Shown here one piece after another: positions 7,916-15,742 of a DNA stretch of 64,000 bases. The position numbers and the translations under genes were made by a program. The stretch covers positions 1 through 64,000 of the forward strand of contig CAPXSA010000026.1 in assembly GCA_948735595.1 (NCBI GenBank), in the 5' to 3' direction. The stretch's first letter is position 1; every line of letters begins with the position of its first letter. The DNA is from an uncultured Clostridia bacterium (GTDB lineage Bacteria > Bacillota > Clostridia > TANB77 > CAG-508). The notes beneath the pieces are model-generated. The model had not been told where the DNA came from. It saw nothing but the letters and a program-made list of their open reading frames with translations, and ran no database searches.

Positions 7916-9227
7916 ATGAAGGTAGGATTTATCTCACTAGGATGTAATAAGAATTTAGTAGATACAGAAAAGACAATAGCATTATTTAAAAATCATCAAT
8001 ATGAAATTATTAATGATGCAAAACAAGCTGAGATTATTGTGATTAATACTTGTGGTTTTATAGAGTCAGCAAAACAAGAAGCGATTGACACAATTTTAGA
8101 AATGGCAGAGTATAAAAACCAGAATTGTAAATATTTAATTGCAATGGGGTGTTTAGTAGAAAGATACAAAGAGGAGTTAGAAAAGGAAATTCCGGAAGTA
8201 GATTTATATATTAAATATAGTGAATATGATAAGTTATGGAATAAAATAGAAGAGTTAATTGAAAACGAAGCGACAGAGCGAGAAGAAAGCTTTGGCGAAT
8301 TAACAGATAGAGTAATTACAACGGGAGACAATTATGCCTATTTAAAAATAGCGGATGGTTGTAGTAATTATTGTACTTATTGTGCTATTCCAAAAATTCG
8401 TGGACCTTTGAAAAGCAGAAAAATAGAGAGTATTATACAAGAAGCAAAGGATTTAGCACAAAAGGGTTACAAAGAGATTATTTTAACAGCGCAAGATACC
8501 ACGAAATATGGAATAGATAATTATGGTGAGCCAAGATTGGCTGAATTACTAGAAGAACTTTGCAAAATTCCTGAGATTAAGTGGATACGCTTTCTATATG
8601 CTTATCCAGAAACCATTACAGAAGAACTGATTGACACGATAAAAAAGCATCCACAAATTTGTCCCTATTTTGATATTCCAATTCAACACATTTCAGATAC
8701 AGTCTTGAAAAGAATGAACCGTCATAGTAATGGACAAACTATTCGCAAGTTAATTACAAAACTAAGAAAAGAACTTCCTAATAGTATTTTAAGAACAACA
8801 GTTATGGTAGGATTTCCGCGGAGAAACGGAAGAAGAGTTTCAAGAGTTATATGATTTTCTAAAAGAAGCAAGATTTGATAAATTAGGTGCTTTTGCTTAT
8901 TCTAAAGAGGAAGGAACACCAGCAGAAAAAATGCCAAACCAAGTTCATTCGCAAACAAAGAAAAGTAGATATCATAAAATTATGAGCCTGCAACAAGAAA
9001 TTTCTGAGGAAAATCTAAAGCAAAAAGTAGGAAAGAACTATGAAGTAATGCTAGAAGGCATGACTAAAAATGGAAAGTACTATGTAGGTAGAAGCTATAT
9101 GGATACTCCTGAAATTGATGGAGTTATCTATATTCCTAATACAAAAAGGTTAAAAACTGGTGAGTTTGTAACTTGTAAGATAACAGATATCAAAGAATAC
9201 GATTTGATAGGAGAAATTTTAGAGTAA
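7916..9227 (+). CDS. rimO: Ribosomal protein S12 methylthiotransferase RimO, read through a CGG +1 site
   Basis: This radical-SAM enzyme methylthiolates an Asp of ribosomal protein S12. The N-terminal UPF0004 domain shows its three cluster cysteines (SLGCNKN, NTCGFIESA, MGCLVER). The radical-SAM motif is DGCSNYCTYCAIPKIRGP. The C-terminal part with the TRAM domain is encoded from about 8820 on. At 8819 the zero frame reads TTT CCG CGG AGA and hits a stop 11 codons later; skipping C gives Phe-Pro-Gly-Glu-Thr-Glu-Glu, the conserved FPGETEE motif, and continues to 436 residues, a normal RimO length. Ribosome site GAAAGGAAG. I regard it as intact. Confidence 0.9.
8819..8821 (+). other. In-frame CGG, +1 shift site (CGGA) in rimO
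   Basis: CCG CGG AGA is the zero frame. Read as CCG C-GGA GAA ACG it restores the Gly of FPGETEE (residue 302). Confidence 0.85.
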
Positions 9228-9992
9228 TTATGGATGCTCTACATAAAAGTAGGCATCTGTAAGAAAGTTCTCTTGCATATAACTTCCAGAATAGATAGTT
9301 TCTCTAGTTCCTTTGTTTTCCAAAGGGATTGAAACTTCAATAGGGTAAGTAAATTCTTGCCCAGATGTATCAGTTAAATGAATGGTAAAGGAAACGGTAT
9401 TTTTTAAAGAAGAAAGGGTAACTTTTCCTCTTTTTAAAAGGCTTCCGTCAAATACGAGAGGAGCTTCGATATCTGTAATGATACAGTTCTCTTTAACGTT
9501 TTGATTAAGATAACGAAGTGTGATAGGAGAAGATGCATCAAAATCAATTCTCTCAATAGGTTGAACTTCTAAATTATCAGTAGGTGTTTTCCCGAAATCT
9601 TCCATTGGTAAGTTTATTAAATGATAGGTAGTTCCTTCTGTATTTGAAAAGGTAATATTATCAAGATAAAGAGAACTAATATTATGTTGAAGATTTAAGT
9701 ATATGGCAATGTCAGTATATTGGCTTAGATTCACATTCCACCTAGCTTGTGTTTCTGCATTATTGATTCCATAGGCACTACTATAACAAACTATTTTTTC
9801 AATAGAATAATCAGTGGTGGTTCTTGAAGTGGAAGGGCGTTCTTTAGAAGTTTGTTCATCTTGACGAGATGAAAGAAAAGCAAAGCTAGCTGAGAGGATA
9901 AAAATAACGATTAAGAAAACAAGAAGGAATATCACTCCTTTTGTTTTAAAAAAGTTTGATTTGGTATTATTTACATTTTCTTTTGTTTCCAT
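9228..9992 (-). CDS. Membrane-anchored extracellular protein, unknown
   Basis: 254 residues. The basic N-terminus is followed by one long hydrophobic helix (about 18-42, GVIFLLVFLIVIFILSASF), then an extracellular part that looks beta-rich with no cysteine pairs except around VCYSSAYG and ENCIITD. I do not recognise the domain. The gene ends exactly where rimO ends (tail to tail, no gap), so a shared terminator is not visible. Ribosome site GAGGGAAA. Confidence 0.65.
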   Translation of the reverse strand: METKENVNNTKSNFFKTKGVIFLLVFLIVIFILSASFAFLSSRQDEQTSKERPSTSRTTTDYSIEKIVCYSSAYGINNAETQARWNVNLSQYTDIAIYLNLQHNISSLYLDNITFSNTEGTTYHLINLPMEDFGKTPTDNLEVQPIERIDFDASSPITLRYLNQNVKENCIITDIEAPLVFDGSLLKRGKVTLSSLKNTVSFTIHLTDTSGQEFTYPIEVSIPLENKGTRETIYSGSYMQENFLTDAYFYVEHP

Positions 9993-10117
9993 AGTATTTT
10001 CCCTCTTTTAAGGTAATGTTTTAAATTAAGATATCATAAAATATAAGAAAAATCAATAAGGTAGTTGCAACCAAAACAAAGATATGATAAGATAATAATA
10101 GAAATTAAATAGATATT

Positions 10118-10312
10118 ATTTTTCCCTGCATAGTGCGTGTAGACTGGAATTTTAGAACCAACAAATGATTAAAGGGAGTCCGCCTTTGGATGTGGCGTGT
10201 ATGCTTACACCATTAGTTAGTAGTAAGAAACCCAGGAACATTCAACAAGACACCCACCTGTGAAAGCAGGCTCTTAAAATTTCATTCACCTTACGGCTAA
10301 AGCGGGGCTTTT
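10118..10312 (+). ncRNA. ssrS: 6S RNA
   Basis: CCCTGC (10124-10129) pairs with GCGGGG (10302-10307), forming the closing stem that joins the 5' and 3' ends. Between them lie features of Firmicute 6S RNA: AGAACCAAC, a GGGAGTCCGCC...GGTGTGGCGTGTATG-like half, AAACCCAGGAAC and GACACCCACCTGTGAAAGCAGG. The family binds sigma-A RNA polymerase and mimics an open promoter. A TTGCAA-N17-TAAGAT promoter lies at 10065-10093. Exact ends are estimated. The identification is by remembered consensus, not by a covariance search. Confidence 0.75.
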
Positions 10313-10316
10313 TATG
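10268..10316 (+). repeat. Direct repeat copy 1 (6S RNA 3' end)
   Basis: Begins AGGCTCTTAAAATTTC and ends TTTTTATG. It is part of the working 6S RNA gene and matches 11629-11675. Confidence 0.8.
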
Positions 10317-10322
10317 CAAAAA

Positions 10323-10787
10323 CTATATATCAATTTCTTTTATGATTATATATTCTAATTCGTTTAATTTGTTATTATAGCGTATATCAGTAAAAGTGCC
10401 AATAAATGGTTTGATTTTTTCGATAAGATAATCTACATTTTCGGAAAAATTTTTATATTGTATACAGTCTAACTTATATAGTACAAGAAAGAACCTTCCA
10501 TTTATCTTTTTTATATCATATGGATATAATCGACAATCATATGGACGATTATTATATATTTTACATTTGCCTTCATAAAAAATGCATTTATTGTTAACTA
10601 TATTTATATTAAAGCATTCATTTGTTAGGTCTTGAAATGAATTTTTATTATTAATAGTATCATAACACAATTCGATTTTTTTCTTTTCTTCCAAAGAGAT
10701 AATAGGACTATCAATTTTTTCAAAATTACAACAACAATTATTTGTTTTGTTACATTCTGTACATTGTAAAAAAGTTCCATACTCCAT
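10323..10787 (-). CDS. YkgJ-family cysteine-cluster protein
   Basis: 154 residues with many cysteines: CTECNKTNNCCC at 9-20, CIFYEGKCKIY near the middle and RPYDCRLYPYD, the typical YkgJ/Fe-S or zinc cluster signature RPxxCRxYP. Biochemical function of the family is not known. It lies immediately after the 6S RNA on the opposite strand and inside the duplicated boundaries, suggesting acquisition. A GAGGTGACC ribosome site precedes the ATG. Confidence 0.75.
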   Translation of the reverse strand: MEYGTFLQCTECNKTNNCCCNFEKIDSPIISLEEKKKIELCYDTINNKNSFQDLTNECFNINIVNNKCIFYEGKCKIYNNRPYDCRLYPYDIKKINGRFFLVLYKLDCIQYKNFSENVDYLIEKIKPFIGTFTDIRYNNKLNELEYIIIKEIDI

Positions 10788-10945
10788 AATTGGTCACCTC
10801 ATTAATATACTTTAGTAAAAATTATATTACAAATATTAAAGAATTACTATATATCGATTGAAATTTATTACCCAATTATATAGAATGGATAATATAGAAG
10901 GTAATATTAGAATAGAAAATATTAAAGTGAAAGGAGAAAAAAATC

Positions 10946-11611
10946 ATGAAGTGTAATATAGAATATATTGGAAAGTCAGAAAATGAAATACCACAATATT
11001 ATTGTACTAATCATAAAGCTTTTGCTTGTGATGAAAAGGGAAATAGACTAGAAGAATGTTTATGCACTAATAAGGAGCAATTTAACGAGTGTTTAGACTT
11101 AAAGCAAAATAAAATAGAGAATATAAAAGTTATTTATCACAATATTTTGGATAATGTAGTACCAGATATATTTGTCAATAATAATTTATTTAAGGGAGTA
11201 TTGGTATTTGGAAATTCTGTATTAAATTATAAAGATTTAGGTGGAATGATGTTAGCAAAGATGAATCAAATATCTTTAGAAACTGTGAAATGTAATTATT
11301 GCAATCATTACCATTCCGATAATGGGAAATTTGCATATACTCCTCATAGAACACATTTATGCCAATACTGTGGACATTTATTTAGTGTAAAGGAGAGAAA
11401 TATAGGGAATGAGTTTGCAATGATTTGGGATATTCCAGACATTGGACTAGAGAATAAGGAGATTTCTATTGGAGATAATTGCCATATAGAATATGAGTTG
11501 CTAAAAGGAAAATTATTAGTAAATCATGAAAATGTAAATAAACTTGTCGTTCAAAATAAGAAAGTTAGTATAATAGATTTTCTAAATGATATTTTGAAAA
11601 ATGAATTTTAA
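10946..11611 (+). CDS. Zinc-ribbon protein, unknown function
   Basis: 221 residues. The middle holds CNYCNHYHSDNGKF...HLCQYCGHLF, a Cys2...Cys2 zinc ribbon with extra histidines. The N-terminus has more cysteine pairs (YYCTNHKAFAC, ECLC). The C-terminal half has no motif I recognise. A GAAAGGAG ribosome site lies before the ATG. It is divergent from the YkgJ-like gene and shares the cassette with it. Confidence 0.65.
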   Translation: MKCNIEYIGKSENEIPQYYCTNHKAFACDEKGNRLEECLCTNKEQFNECLDLKQNKIENIKVIYHNILDNVVPDIFVNNNLFKGVLVFGNSVLNYKDLGGMMLAKMNQISLETVKCNYCNHYHSDNGKFAYTPHRTHLCQYCGHLFSVKERNIGNEFAMIWDIPDIGLENKEISIGDNCHIEYELLKGKLLVNHENVNKLVVQNKKVSIIDFLNDILKNEF

Positions 11612-11628
11612 GAACAAAGTATAAAAGT

Positions 11629-11675
11629 AGGCTCTTAAAATTTCATTCACCTTACGGCTAAAACGGGCTTTTATG
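11629..11675 (+). repeat. Direct repeat copy 2 of the 6S RNA 3' end
   Basis: Matches 10268-10316, with the G-run shortened (AACGGGC instead of AGCGGGGC) and a shorter T-run. There is no 6S body in front of it, so it is an orphan copy and marks the outer boundary of the cassette. Confidence 0.75.
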
Positions 11676-11798
11676 ATTAGAAAAAGCGAAAAAATGTTTT
11701 TAAAATACTAAACAAAAGTGTAAAAGTATACTATACTAGATGCTATAGGAAATGAGAATAAGCAGATGTGGTTTGCCTCCAAAAAGGAGGTGAGGCTT

Positions 11799-11921
11799 AT
11801 GGTAGAAATACAAGCATTAATAGCAACAATATACATATTATATTATTCACTAATCGGAGTAACTATCATAGCTGTTGCCTTAATTATAGCGTTAGCAATA
11901 ATTTTGTGTAAACAGAAATAG
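11799..11921 (+). CDS. Type I toxin-like hydrophobic peptide (40 residues)
   Basis: The peptide starts MVEIQALIATIYILYYSL, has one long membrane helix and ends with the basic tail CKQK, as in holin-like/TxpA-type toxins. The ribosome site AAGGAGGTGA is a perfect match to the anti-SD and is held in a hairpin CCTCC-AAAAA-GGAGG (11776-11790), as expected when translation must be repressed. A candidate promoter TATACT is at 11732-11737. An antisense RNA covers the 3' end. Toxicity is inferred from the layout. Confidence 0.7.
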   Translation: MVEIQALIATIYILYYSLIGVTIIAVALIIALAIILCKQK

Positions 11922-11927
11922 ACCAAT

Positions 11928-12014
11928 AAAAAAACACATCTGTAATTTGACCGTTGCCGATGTGTTTTTACATATCTCAATAGGCAAACCACGTTTGTGG
12001 TTTCTCCATTTCCT
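11928..12014 (-). ncRNA. Antisense antitoxin RNA overlapping the toxin mRNA 3' end
   Basis: A consensus promoter on the minus strand (TTGACA-N17-TATAAT, 12049-12021) would start an RNA near 12014 that runs toward the toxin gene. It would end at the hairpin AACACATC...GATGTGTT followed by T's, near 11928. The same hairpin read on the plus strand ends the toxin mRNA, so the two RNAs are complementary over their 3' ends, as in the TxpA/RatA arrangement. The first 30 or so bases of this RNA resemble the toxin leader instead of complementing it. Confidence 0.65.
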
Positions 12015-12020
12015 ATCTTT

Positions 12021-12049
12021 ATTATACACAGATTTGTTGCTATTGTCAA
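12021..12049 (-). promoter_or_regulatory. Consensus promoter of the antisense RNA
   Basis: TTGACA (12049-12044) and TATAAT (12026-12021) with a 17-base spacer on the minus strand. This is one of the best sigma-A matches in the window. Confidence 0.8.
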
Positions 12050-12071
12050 CAGACAATAAATATGATAATAT
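12043..12071 (+). promoter_or_regulatory. Probable prmC promoter
   Basis: TTGTCA-N17-TAATAT. Its -35 overlaps the -35 of the antisense RNA promoter on the other strand, so the two promoters are back to back and may compete. Confidence 0.5.
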
Positions 12072-12107
12072 GTTAACGAAAATAGAGAACTAAAAGGATA
12101 TATAATA

Positions 12108-13001
12108 ATGAATCAAAGCCAATTATTAAAATTAGGAAAAGAAAAACTAAAACAAGAAAATATTGAAGAAGCGGAAAGTAAAGCAAAAAGGTTATTAGAA
12201 TTTGTGTTGCAGCAATCAAGAGCGGAAACAATTAGAAATTCGTTAGAAGAAGTTTCAAAAGAGAAAGAAAAGGAATATCAAGAGAAATTAAATGAAATGA
12301 TAGAAGGCAAACCATTACAATATATTATACAGTTACAAGAATTCATGGGGATAGATTTTTATGTAGATGAAAACGTATTAATTCCTCAACCAGATACAGA
12401 AGTTTTGGTAGAACAAGCTTTAGCGAAGATACAAAGTATAGAAGGAAGAGAAATACAGATATTAGATTTATGTACAGGAAGTGGAGCGATTGCTATTTCT
12501 ATTGAAAAACAACTACAAGCTACCAGACAACATGGGAAAGAAAAAGAGTATCAAATAGTAGCAACAGATATTAGTGACAAGGCATTAAAAGTAGCGCAAA
12601 AAAATGCAAGGCAAAATCAAGTGCAAAAACAAATTCAATTTTTACAATCTGATATGTTTTCTAATTTGAAGAAAAAAGAATTTGATGTCATAGTATCTAA
12701 TCCACCATATATAGAGACAAAAGTAATACAAACATTAAGCAGAGAAGTAAGAAAAGAGCCTAAAATAGCTTTAGATGGTGGAGATGATGGATTAAAGTTT
12801 TATAGATTAATTTTAGAAAATGCAAAGCAATATCTAAAAAAAGATGGATATGTGTTAATTGAGATTGGATATGACCAAGGCGAAAAAATTGAAGAACTAT
12901 GGAAAGACTTAAAAGAAGTTTGCCAGTTAGTACTAATTACTAAAAATCCTATTAAAGATTTGGGAAATAATGATCGTGTTATGATATTTCAAAAAAGATA
13001 A
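12108..13001 (+). CDS. prmC: Peptide chain release factor N5-glutamine methyltransferase
   Basis: 297 residues. The N-terminal helical domain (1-85) is followed by a Rossmann methyltransferase: ILDLCTGSGAIAIS (SAM loop), VATDISDKALKVA, and the catalytic motif IVSNPPYIET. PrmC methylates the GGQ glutamine of release factors RF1 and RF2. Length and motif order are normal. It heads the group prmC-whiA-hemW with short gaps, suggesting an operon. The ribosome site is weak (AAAAGGATA). Confidence 0.9.
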   Translation: MNQSQLLKLGKEKLKQENIEEAESKAKRLLEFVLQQSRAETIRNSLEEVSKEKEKEYQEKLNEMIEGKPLQYIIQLQEFMGIDFYVDENVLIPQPDTEVLVEQALAKIQSIEGREIQILDLCTGSGAIAISIEKQLQATRQHGKEKEYQIVATDISDKALKVAQKNARQNQVQKQIQFLQSDMFSNLKKKEFDVIVSNPPYIETKVIQTLSREVRKEPKIALDGGDDGLKFYRLILENAKQYLKKDGYVLIEIGYDQGEKIEELWKDLKEVCQLVLITKNPIKDLGNNDRVMIFQKR

Positions 13002-13015
13002 GAGAAGGTGAATAG

Positions 13016-13915
13016 ATGTCATTTTCAAGTGAAGTAAAAGAAGAATTAAATAAGCTATCTAATTTAGCAAATAAAGATGCTGTTAAATATGAATTTTTAG
13101 GCTATTTCATGACGAATCATATTGCAATAGAAAAAAACAAAATGAAATTTTCAACAGAAAATGAATATAACATTAATCGCTTTAGCAAGTTGTTAAATAA
13201 TTTACAACAAACCAAATATGAAATTCAAATCGTAGGAAAAACTTTTTCTATTACTACTTCAATCCCAGAATTAGAAGAAATACAGGAAGATTTAATGCTA
13301 AATTTAGAACAGATAAAAAAACAAATAGATAAACAAGAAATGTTGCAAAAGGCATTGGTGAGAGGATGCTTTTTGGGAAGTGGCTCTATCAGTAATCCAA
13401 AGCAAAGTTATCATTTAGAAGTGCTTTTTTCTCAAAAAGGATATGCAGATTTTATCTTAGAGCAGTTACAGGCATATCAAATTGCTTTTAAACAAGTAGT
13501 GAAAAATCAAAGTGATGGAATCTATGCCAAAGATGGAGAGGAAATCTCAAAATTTTTAGCTTTTATAGGTGCTAATCATTCTGTATTGCAATTTGAGGAA
13601 ATAAGGATATATAGAGAGATTCGAGGAAATGTGAATCGAAAGGTGAATTGTGAAACAGCAAATTTAAACAAAACGGTAGAATCAGCTTTAAAGCAAATAC
13701 AAGCTATTGAATTCTTACAACAAAAGGGAGAACTAGAGAAACTATCAGAAGGACTACAAGAAATTGCACAGCTTAGAATTTCACATCCAGAGGCTTCTTT
13801 GATAGAATTAGGCAACTTGTTAAAAGAGCCATTAGGAAAATCAGGTGTAAACCATAGATTAAAGACTATTGAAAAAGTGGCAGAAGAATTACTTACCAAA
13901 GAGAAAAAGAATTAG
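13016..13915 (+). CDS. whiA: DNA-binding regulator WhiA
   Basis: 299 residues, slightly short for the family. The N-terminal LAGLIDADG-like fold covers about 1-210 (SSEVKEELNKL at the start, RGCFLGSGSIS in the centre). The C-terminal helix-turn-helix is RISHPEASLIELGNLLKEPL followed by SGVNHRLKTIEKVAEEL. WhiA is conserved in Gram-positive bacteria and affects division and sporulation. It is 14 bases downstream of prmC with ribosome site GAGAAGGTG. The usual yvcJ/yvcK neighbours are not here. Confidence 0.9.
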   Translation: MSFSSEVKEELNKLSNLANKDAVKYEFLGYFMTNHIAIEKNKMKFSTENEYNINRFSKLLNNLQQTKYEIQIVGKTFSITTSIPELEEIQEDLMLNLEQIKKQIDKQEMLQKALVRGCFLGSGSISNPKQSYHLEVLFSQKGYADFILEQLQAYQIAFKQVVKNQSDGIYAKDGEEISKFLAFIGANHSVLQFEEIRIYREIRGNVNRKVNCETANLNKTVESALKQIQAIEFLQQKGELEKLSEGLQEIAQLRISHPEASLIELGNLLKEPLGKSGVNHRLKTIEKVAEELLTKEKKN

Positions 13916-13946
13916 GAAATTATTACAGAAAGGTAAGGACATATTG

Positions 13947-15113
13947 ATGAAAGAAATAGGAATTTATATACACATACCATTTTGTAAGAGAAAATGTCAT
14001 TATTGTGATTTTTGTTCTTATGAAGGAAAAGACAGTTATATTCCAAGATATATGAAATGTTTGAAACAAGAAATTGAGGAAGTAGGACAAGCTAATAAAC
14101 AAGATGTAATAGAAGGAAAGGATAAGCCTTTTTTAGTGAATACTATTTATATAGGAGGAGGAACCCCTTCGGTACTGGATAGTAAATACATTGTAGAGAT
14201 TATGCAAGTTATTGATAAGAACTATGAGGTAGCAAAGGAAGCAGAGATTACAATAGAAGTAAATCCGGGAACTGTGACTCTAGAGAAGTTGCAAGATTAT
14301 TTTGAAAGTGGTATTAATCGTATTAGTATTGGTTTACAATCTACTTATGATACTTTGTTAAAACAATTGGGAAGAATACATAACTATCAAGAGTTTTTAG
14401 ATACCTATTATTTGGTAAAACAAGTAGGATTTGAGAATATCAATATTGATTTAATGCTAGGATTGCCAAATCAATCTATTTGCGAAATTCAAAACTCGGT
14501 AGAAGAAGTGATCGGACTAGAACCAGAACATATTTCACTATATTCTTTAATTGTAGAAGAAGGAACAAAGCTAGAAAAACAGATACAAAGTGGAGAATTG
14601 ACTTTGCCAGAGGAAACAGTGGAAAGAGAAATGTATTGGAAAACAAAGCAATTATTAGAAGAAAGTGGATACATTCATTATGAAATTTCAAACTTTGCAA
14701 AAGAGGGATATCAGTCAAAACATAATAGTGACTGTTGGGAACAAAAGGAATATATAGGGTTTGGCGCAGGTGCTCATTCCTATACAAACAGAATTCGCTA
14801 TTCTAATAGAGAAGAAATTGAAGAATATATTAAAAATTATGAAGAAGGAAGAGTAGAAAATAATTTTGTTTTTCACGAAAAGCAAAACCAAGAAGCGGTG
14901 CAAAAGGAGTTTATGCTATTAGGTCTTAGAAAAATAGATGGAGTTAGCATTCAAGAATTTAAAAGTAGATTTGTTGCAAATCCTATTTATTTATATCATG
15001 AACAGCTAGAGAAACTAACAAAAGAAGACTTAGTAGAAATAGATGGAAACAATATTAAATTAACGAAAAAAGGAATTGACCTAGCAAACTTGGTATGGGA
15101 AGAGTTTGTATAA
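13947..15113 (+). CDS. hemW: Radical-SAM heme chaperone HemW-like protein
   Basis: 388 residues from the ATG at 13947, preceded by AAAGGTAAGG. The N-terminus IYIHIPFCKRKCHYCDFCSY carries the CxxxCxxC cluster motif, followed by IGGGTPSVLD and VNPGT, RISIGLQS and LMLGLPNQS, in the HemW/HemN order. The end has the helical HemW C-terminal domain. HemW delivers heme to respiratory enzymes in some bacteria; in anaerobes the role is less clear. In many Firmicutes hemW lies directly upstream of hrcA-dnaK, as here. Confidence 0.88.
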   Translation: MKEIGIYIHIPFCKRKCHYCDFCSYEGKDSYIPRYMKCLKQEIEEVGQANKQDVIEGKDKPFLVNTIYIGGGTPSVLDSKYIVEIMQVIDKNYEVAKEAEITIEVNPGTVTLEKLQDYFESGINRISIGLQSTYDTLLKQLGRIHNYQEFLDTYYLVKQVGFENINIDLMLGLPNQSICEIQNSVEEVIGLEPEHISLYSLIVEEGTKLEKQIQSGELTLPEETVEREMYWKTKQLLEESGYIHYEISNFAKEGYQSKHNSDCWEQKEYIGFGAGAHSYTNRIRYSNREEIEEYIKNYEEGRVENNFVFHEKQNQEAVQKEFMLLGLRKIDGVSIQEFKSRFVANPIYLYHEQLEKLTKEDLVEIDGNNIKLTKKGIDLANLVWEEFV

Positions 15114-15209
15114 ATTTAGAAAAAGTACTTGTAATATTTAGCAAATTTATGTATAATAAAATTGCTCTAAGCATAAGAATAAAATAAAGAAAATATTGGA
15201 GGAATGAAA

Positions 15210-15527
15210 ATGGAAGAAAATAATAACCCAATTCAAGAGCCAGGAGTAAAAACAGAGGAGTATACAGCACAAACAACACAAAATATGGGGCCAAGAAAAC
15301 AAAATTCTATGGCTTTAGCTAGCTTTATTCTTGCACTAGTTGGACTTATTGTAGCAGGTTTACCTTGTGGAGTTGTAGCTGTTATTTTAGGTATTGTAGG
15401 TCTTGTTAAATTTGACGCTACAAAAGAAAAAGGAAAAGGATTTGCTATTGCAGGTTTAGTAGTAGGTGTTATTGATATAGTTGCAGTAGTTCTTAATATC
15501 ATTATTCAAGCATCTGCATTGTTATAA
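15210..15527 (+). CDS. DUF4190-type two-helix membrane protein
   Basis: 105 residues from the ATG at 15210, chosen because GGAGG ends seven bases before it; the ATG at 15204 is too close. The N-terminal 30 residues are polar and low complexity. Two hydrophobic segments follow (SMALASFILALVGLIVAG... and GFAIAGLVVGVIDIVAVVLNIII) joined by a loop KFDATKEKGKG, the usual DUF4190 pattern. Function unknown. Single gene with its own terminator. Confidence 0.75.
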   Translation: MEENNNPIQEPGVKTEEYTAQTTQNMGPRKQNSMALASFILALVGLIVAGLPCGVVAVILGIVGLVKFDATKEKGKGFAIAGLVVGVIDIVAVVLNIIIQASALL

Positions 15528-15552
15528 GAAGAATAGAAAGTAAAAAATGAAA

Positions 15553-15584
15553 AGGGCTGATTTCAATATCAGTCGCTTTTTTTG
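15553..15584 (+). terminator. Intrinsic terminator before the heat-shock operon
   Basis: GGCTGAT pairs with ATCAGTC, and the stem is followed by GCTTTTTTTT. Confidence 0.65.
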
Positions 15585-15635
15585 TTCTAGAAAAATACGT
15601 TCACAAAAAATTCATAGTTTTTTTAGCAATTGATA

Positions 15636-15664
15636 TTGACAACTGCTAAAATTGGATATAATAT
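15636..15664 (+). promoter_or_regulatory. Heat-shock operon promoter
   Basis: TTGACA followed after 17 bases by TAATAT; an overlapping TATAAT has a 15-base spacer. It lies just upstream of the CIRCE element. Confidence 0.65.
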
Positions 15665-15673
15665 ATAGAAAGT

Positions 15674-15700
15674 TTAGCAGTCAAAAACAAAGAGTGCTAA
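15674..15700 (+). promoter_or_regulatory. CIRCE operator (HrcA binding site)
   Basis: TTAGCAGTC-N9-GAGTGCTAA, matching the CIRCE consensus TTAGCACTC-N9-GAGTGCTAA with one mismatch in the left arm. It lies in the leader of hrcA, so the operon should be repressed by its own first gene product. Confidence 0.9.
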
Positions 15701-15742
15701 TTAGGAGATAAGTTTCAAGTATCCCTAAGGAAAGGGGGAACA

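Larger units (their letters stand above)
10268..11675. mobile_element. Putative two-gene cassette inserted at the 3' end of the 6S RNA gene
   Basis: The last 49 bases of the 6S gene (10268-10316) are repeated in the same orientation at 11629-11675; about the first 34 bases are identical and the rest nearly so. Between the copies are a YkgJ-like gene and a zinc-ribbon gene, transcribed divergently and AT-richer than the flanks. This is the arrangement left when an element integrates at the 3' end of an RNA gene and restores it. No integrase is present, so it may be a remnant. Confidence 0.5.

Noticed and set aside
11843..12049. Minus-strand ORF of 68 codons across the toxin gene
   Set aside because: It covers the antisense RNA promoter and terminator, lacks a ribosome site and resembles no protein family; it is a shadow of the toxin-antitoxin locus.
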